A stretch of DNA of 64,000 nucleotides from positions 1 through 64,000 of the forward strand of contig SHND01000037.1 in the NCBI GenBank assembly GCA_004295045.1, written 5' to 3'. This DNA is from Chloroflexota bacterium (GTDB taxonomy: Bacteria; Chloroflexota; Anaerolineae; UBA4142; SHND01). Positions within the stretch are counted from its first letter, which is position 1. Each line of letters begins with the position of its first letter. This document shows positions 63,606-64,000 of the stretch, piece after piece. The translations under genes and the position numbers were made by a program. The notes under the pieces are model-generated. The model searched no databases. It was not told the DNA's origin and saw nothing but the letters and a program-made list of their open reading frames with translations.

Positions 63606-64000
63606 AAATTCCTCTTGAGTCGTTTCCGTAGTTCGTCCCATTCCAACGTATTCAACACATCCTTTTTCGTAATCCAGCCGCGCCGCGCCATCGCAATGCC
63701 CCAATGCAAATCGTCAAAGCCGTCGGGATTGTGCGCGTCACTGTCAATCACAAGCTTGCAGCCGAGTTCCACCGCGCGCCGCGCGTTCACGTCCGTCAAA
63801 TCCATCCGTTCGCTCGTGCCATCAATTTCCAAAATCGTTCCCGTTTCAATCGCCGCGCGATAAACTTGTTCCAAATCCAACGCGCTCGGTTCGCGTGTGC
63901 CGATCAGCTGACCCGTCGGATGTCCAAAAATATCTACGAGCGGATGGTGCATTGCCTTGAGGACGCGCGCAGTGATTTTTTCGCGCGATTGATTCAACGC
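63602..64000 (-). CDS. polX: DNA polymerase X, PHP-domain end (partial at right edge)
   Basis: The last 132 residues of a PHP domain are visible. MHHPLVDIFGHPTGQLIGTREP is near the start, and DGTSERMDLTDVNARRAVELGCKLVIDSDAHNPDGFDDLHWGIAMARRGWITKKDVLNT follows. HPTGR/QL, the internal D-x-S/T-x-R-x-D-L region and the SDAHN motif are typical of the C-terminal PHP module of bacterial family X polymerases (base excision repair). The polymerase part lies outside the window. The stop is just before a repeat-rich spacer. Confidence 0.85.
   Translation of the reverse strand, partial: ALNQSREKITARVLKAMHHPLVDIFGHPTGQLIGTREPSALDLEQVYRAAIETGTILEIDGTSERMDLTDVNARRAVELGCKLVIDSDAHNPDGFDDLHWGIAMARRGWITKKDVLNTLEWDELRKRLKRNL

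Overview
This window comes from a bacterial chromosome of moderately high GC content. Chloroflexota (Anaerolineae-like) is the most likely source, but this is inferred from gene content and not proven. Three things point there: a Zwf-OpcA oxidative pentose-phosphate cluster, branched-polyamine (BpsA-type) enzymes, and intergenic spacers full of short degenerate inverted repeats. Almost all genes are ordinary chromosomal ones. Accessory pockets are small: one IS1595-type insertion, an intact BrnT/BrnA toxin-antitoxin pair, and several decayed toxin-antitoxin or cyclase fragments.

Layout, left to right. Positions 1-3050 (- strand) hold a partial zinc-ribbon protein, an SDR oxidoreductase, an FAD amine-oxidase-like protein and a Nudix hydrolase. 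Positions 3169-9653 (+) hold a DUF2270-DUF2179 fusion, a TauE/SafE exporter with its DUF1634 partner, a double-GAF protein, a formylglycine-generating-enzyme-like protein, a two-gene ABC-2 exporter and a Cys-rich protein. Positions 9791-17590 (+) hold msrA and the carbohydrate cluster gluconokinase, tal, gnd, cupin, zwf, opcA. Positions 17704-30735 are mixed: SDRs, an HXXEE membrane protein, an AEC transporter overlapping a membrane-anchored Cas4-like nuclease, the IS, a CPBP protease, a HEAT-repeat protein divergent from a large degenerate methylase, an MBL hydrolase, tRNA-Cys, a PEP-mutase-like enzyme and two GNAT acetyltransferases.

Positions 30746-44326 (- strand) are a housekeeping block: secA overlapping brnT/brnA, prs, a cyclophilin lipoprotein, an SRPBCC protein, an FKBP, a phosphatase, meaB with a B12-binding mutase subunit, then tig-clpP-clpX. 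At 44431-45007 lie tRNA-Leu with three tandem copies of its own 3' part, and tRNA-Val. A T-box leader then controls lysC-asd. thrS, an epimerase, a cupin and the infC-rpmI-rplT ribosomal operon follow. infC appears to start at AUA. Next come an rRNA-methyltransferase-like gene and a tightly overlapping group comEA-cax-methyltransferase-Ca2+ ATPase. The right end (- strand) carries the most distinctive locus: a BpsA-like aminopropyltransferase fused to S-adenosylmethionine decarboxylase (SpeD), followed by a second BpsA paralogue, next to the end of a polX gene.

Working together: gluconokinase, Gnd, Zwf and OpcA feed NADPH and pentose phosphates, and Prs draws on the pentose phosphates. SecA, the FKBP, the cyclophilin and Tig-ClpP-ClpX form an export, folding and turnover set. 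LysC-Asd form the entry of the aspartate pathway. The SpeD-BpsA fusion plus its paralogue could make decarboxylated AdoMet and use it on the spot to build branched polyamines.
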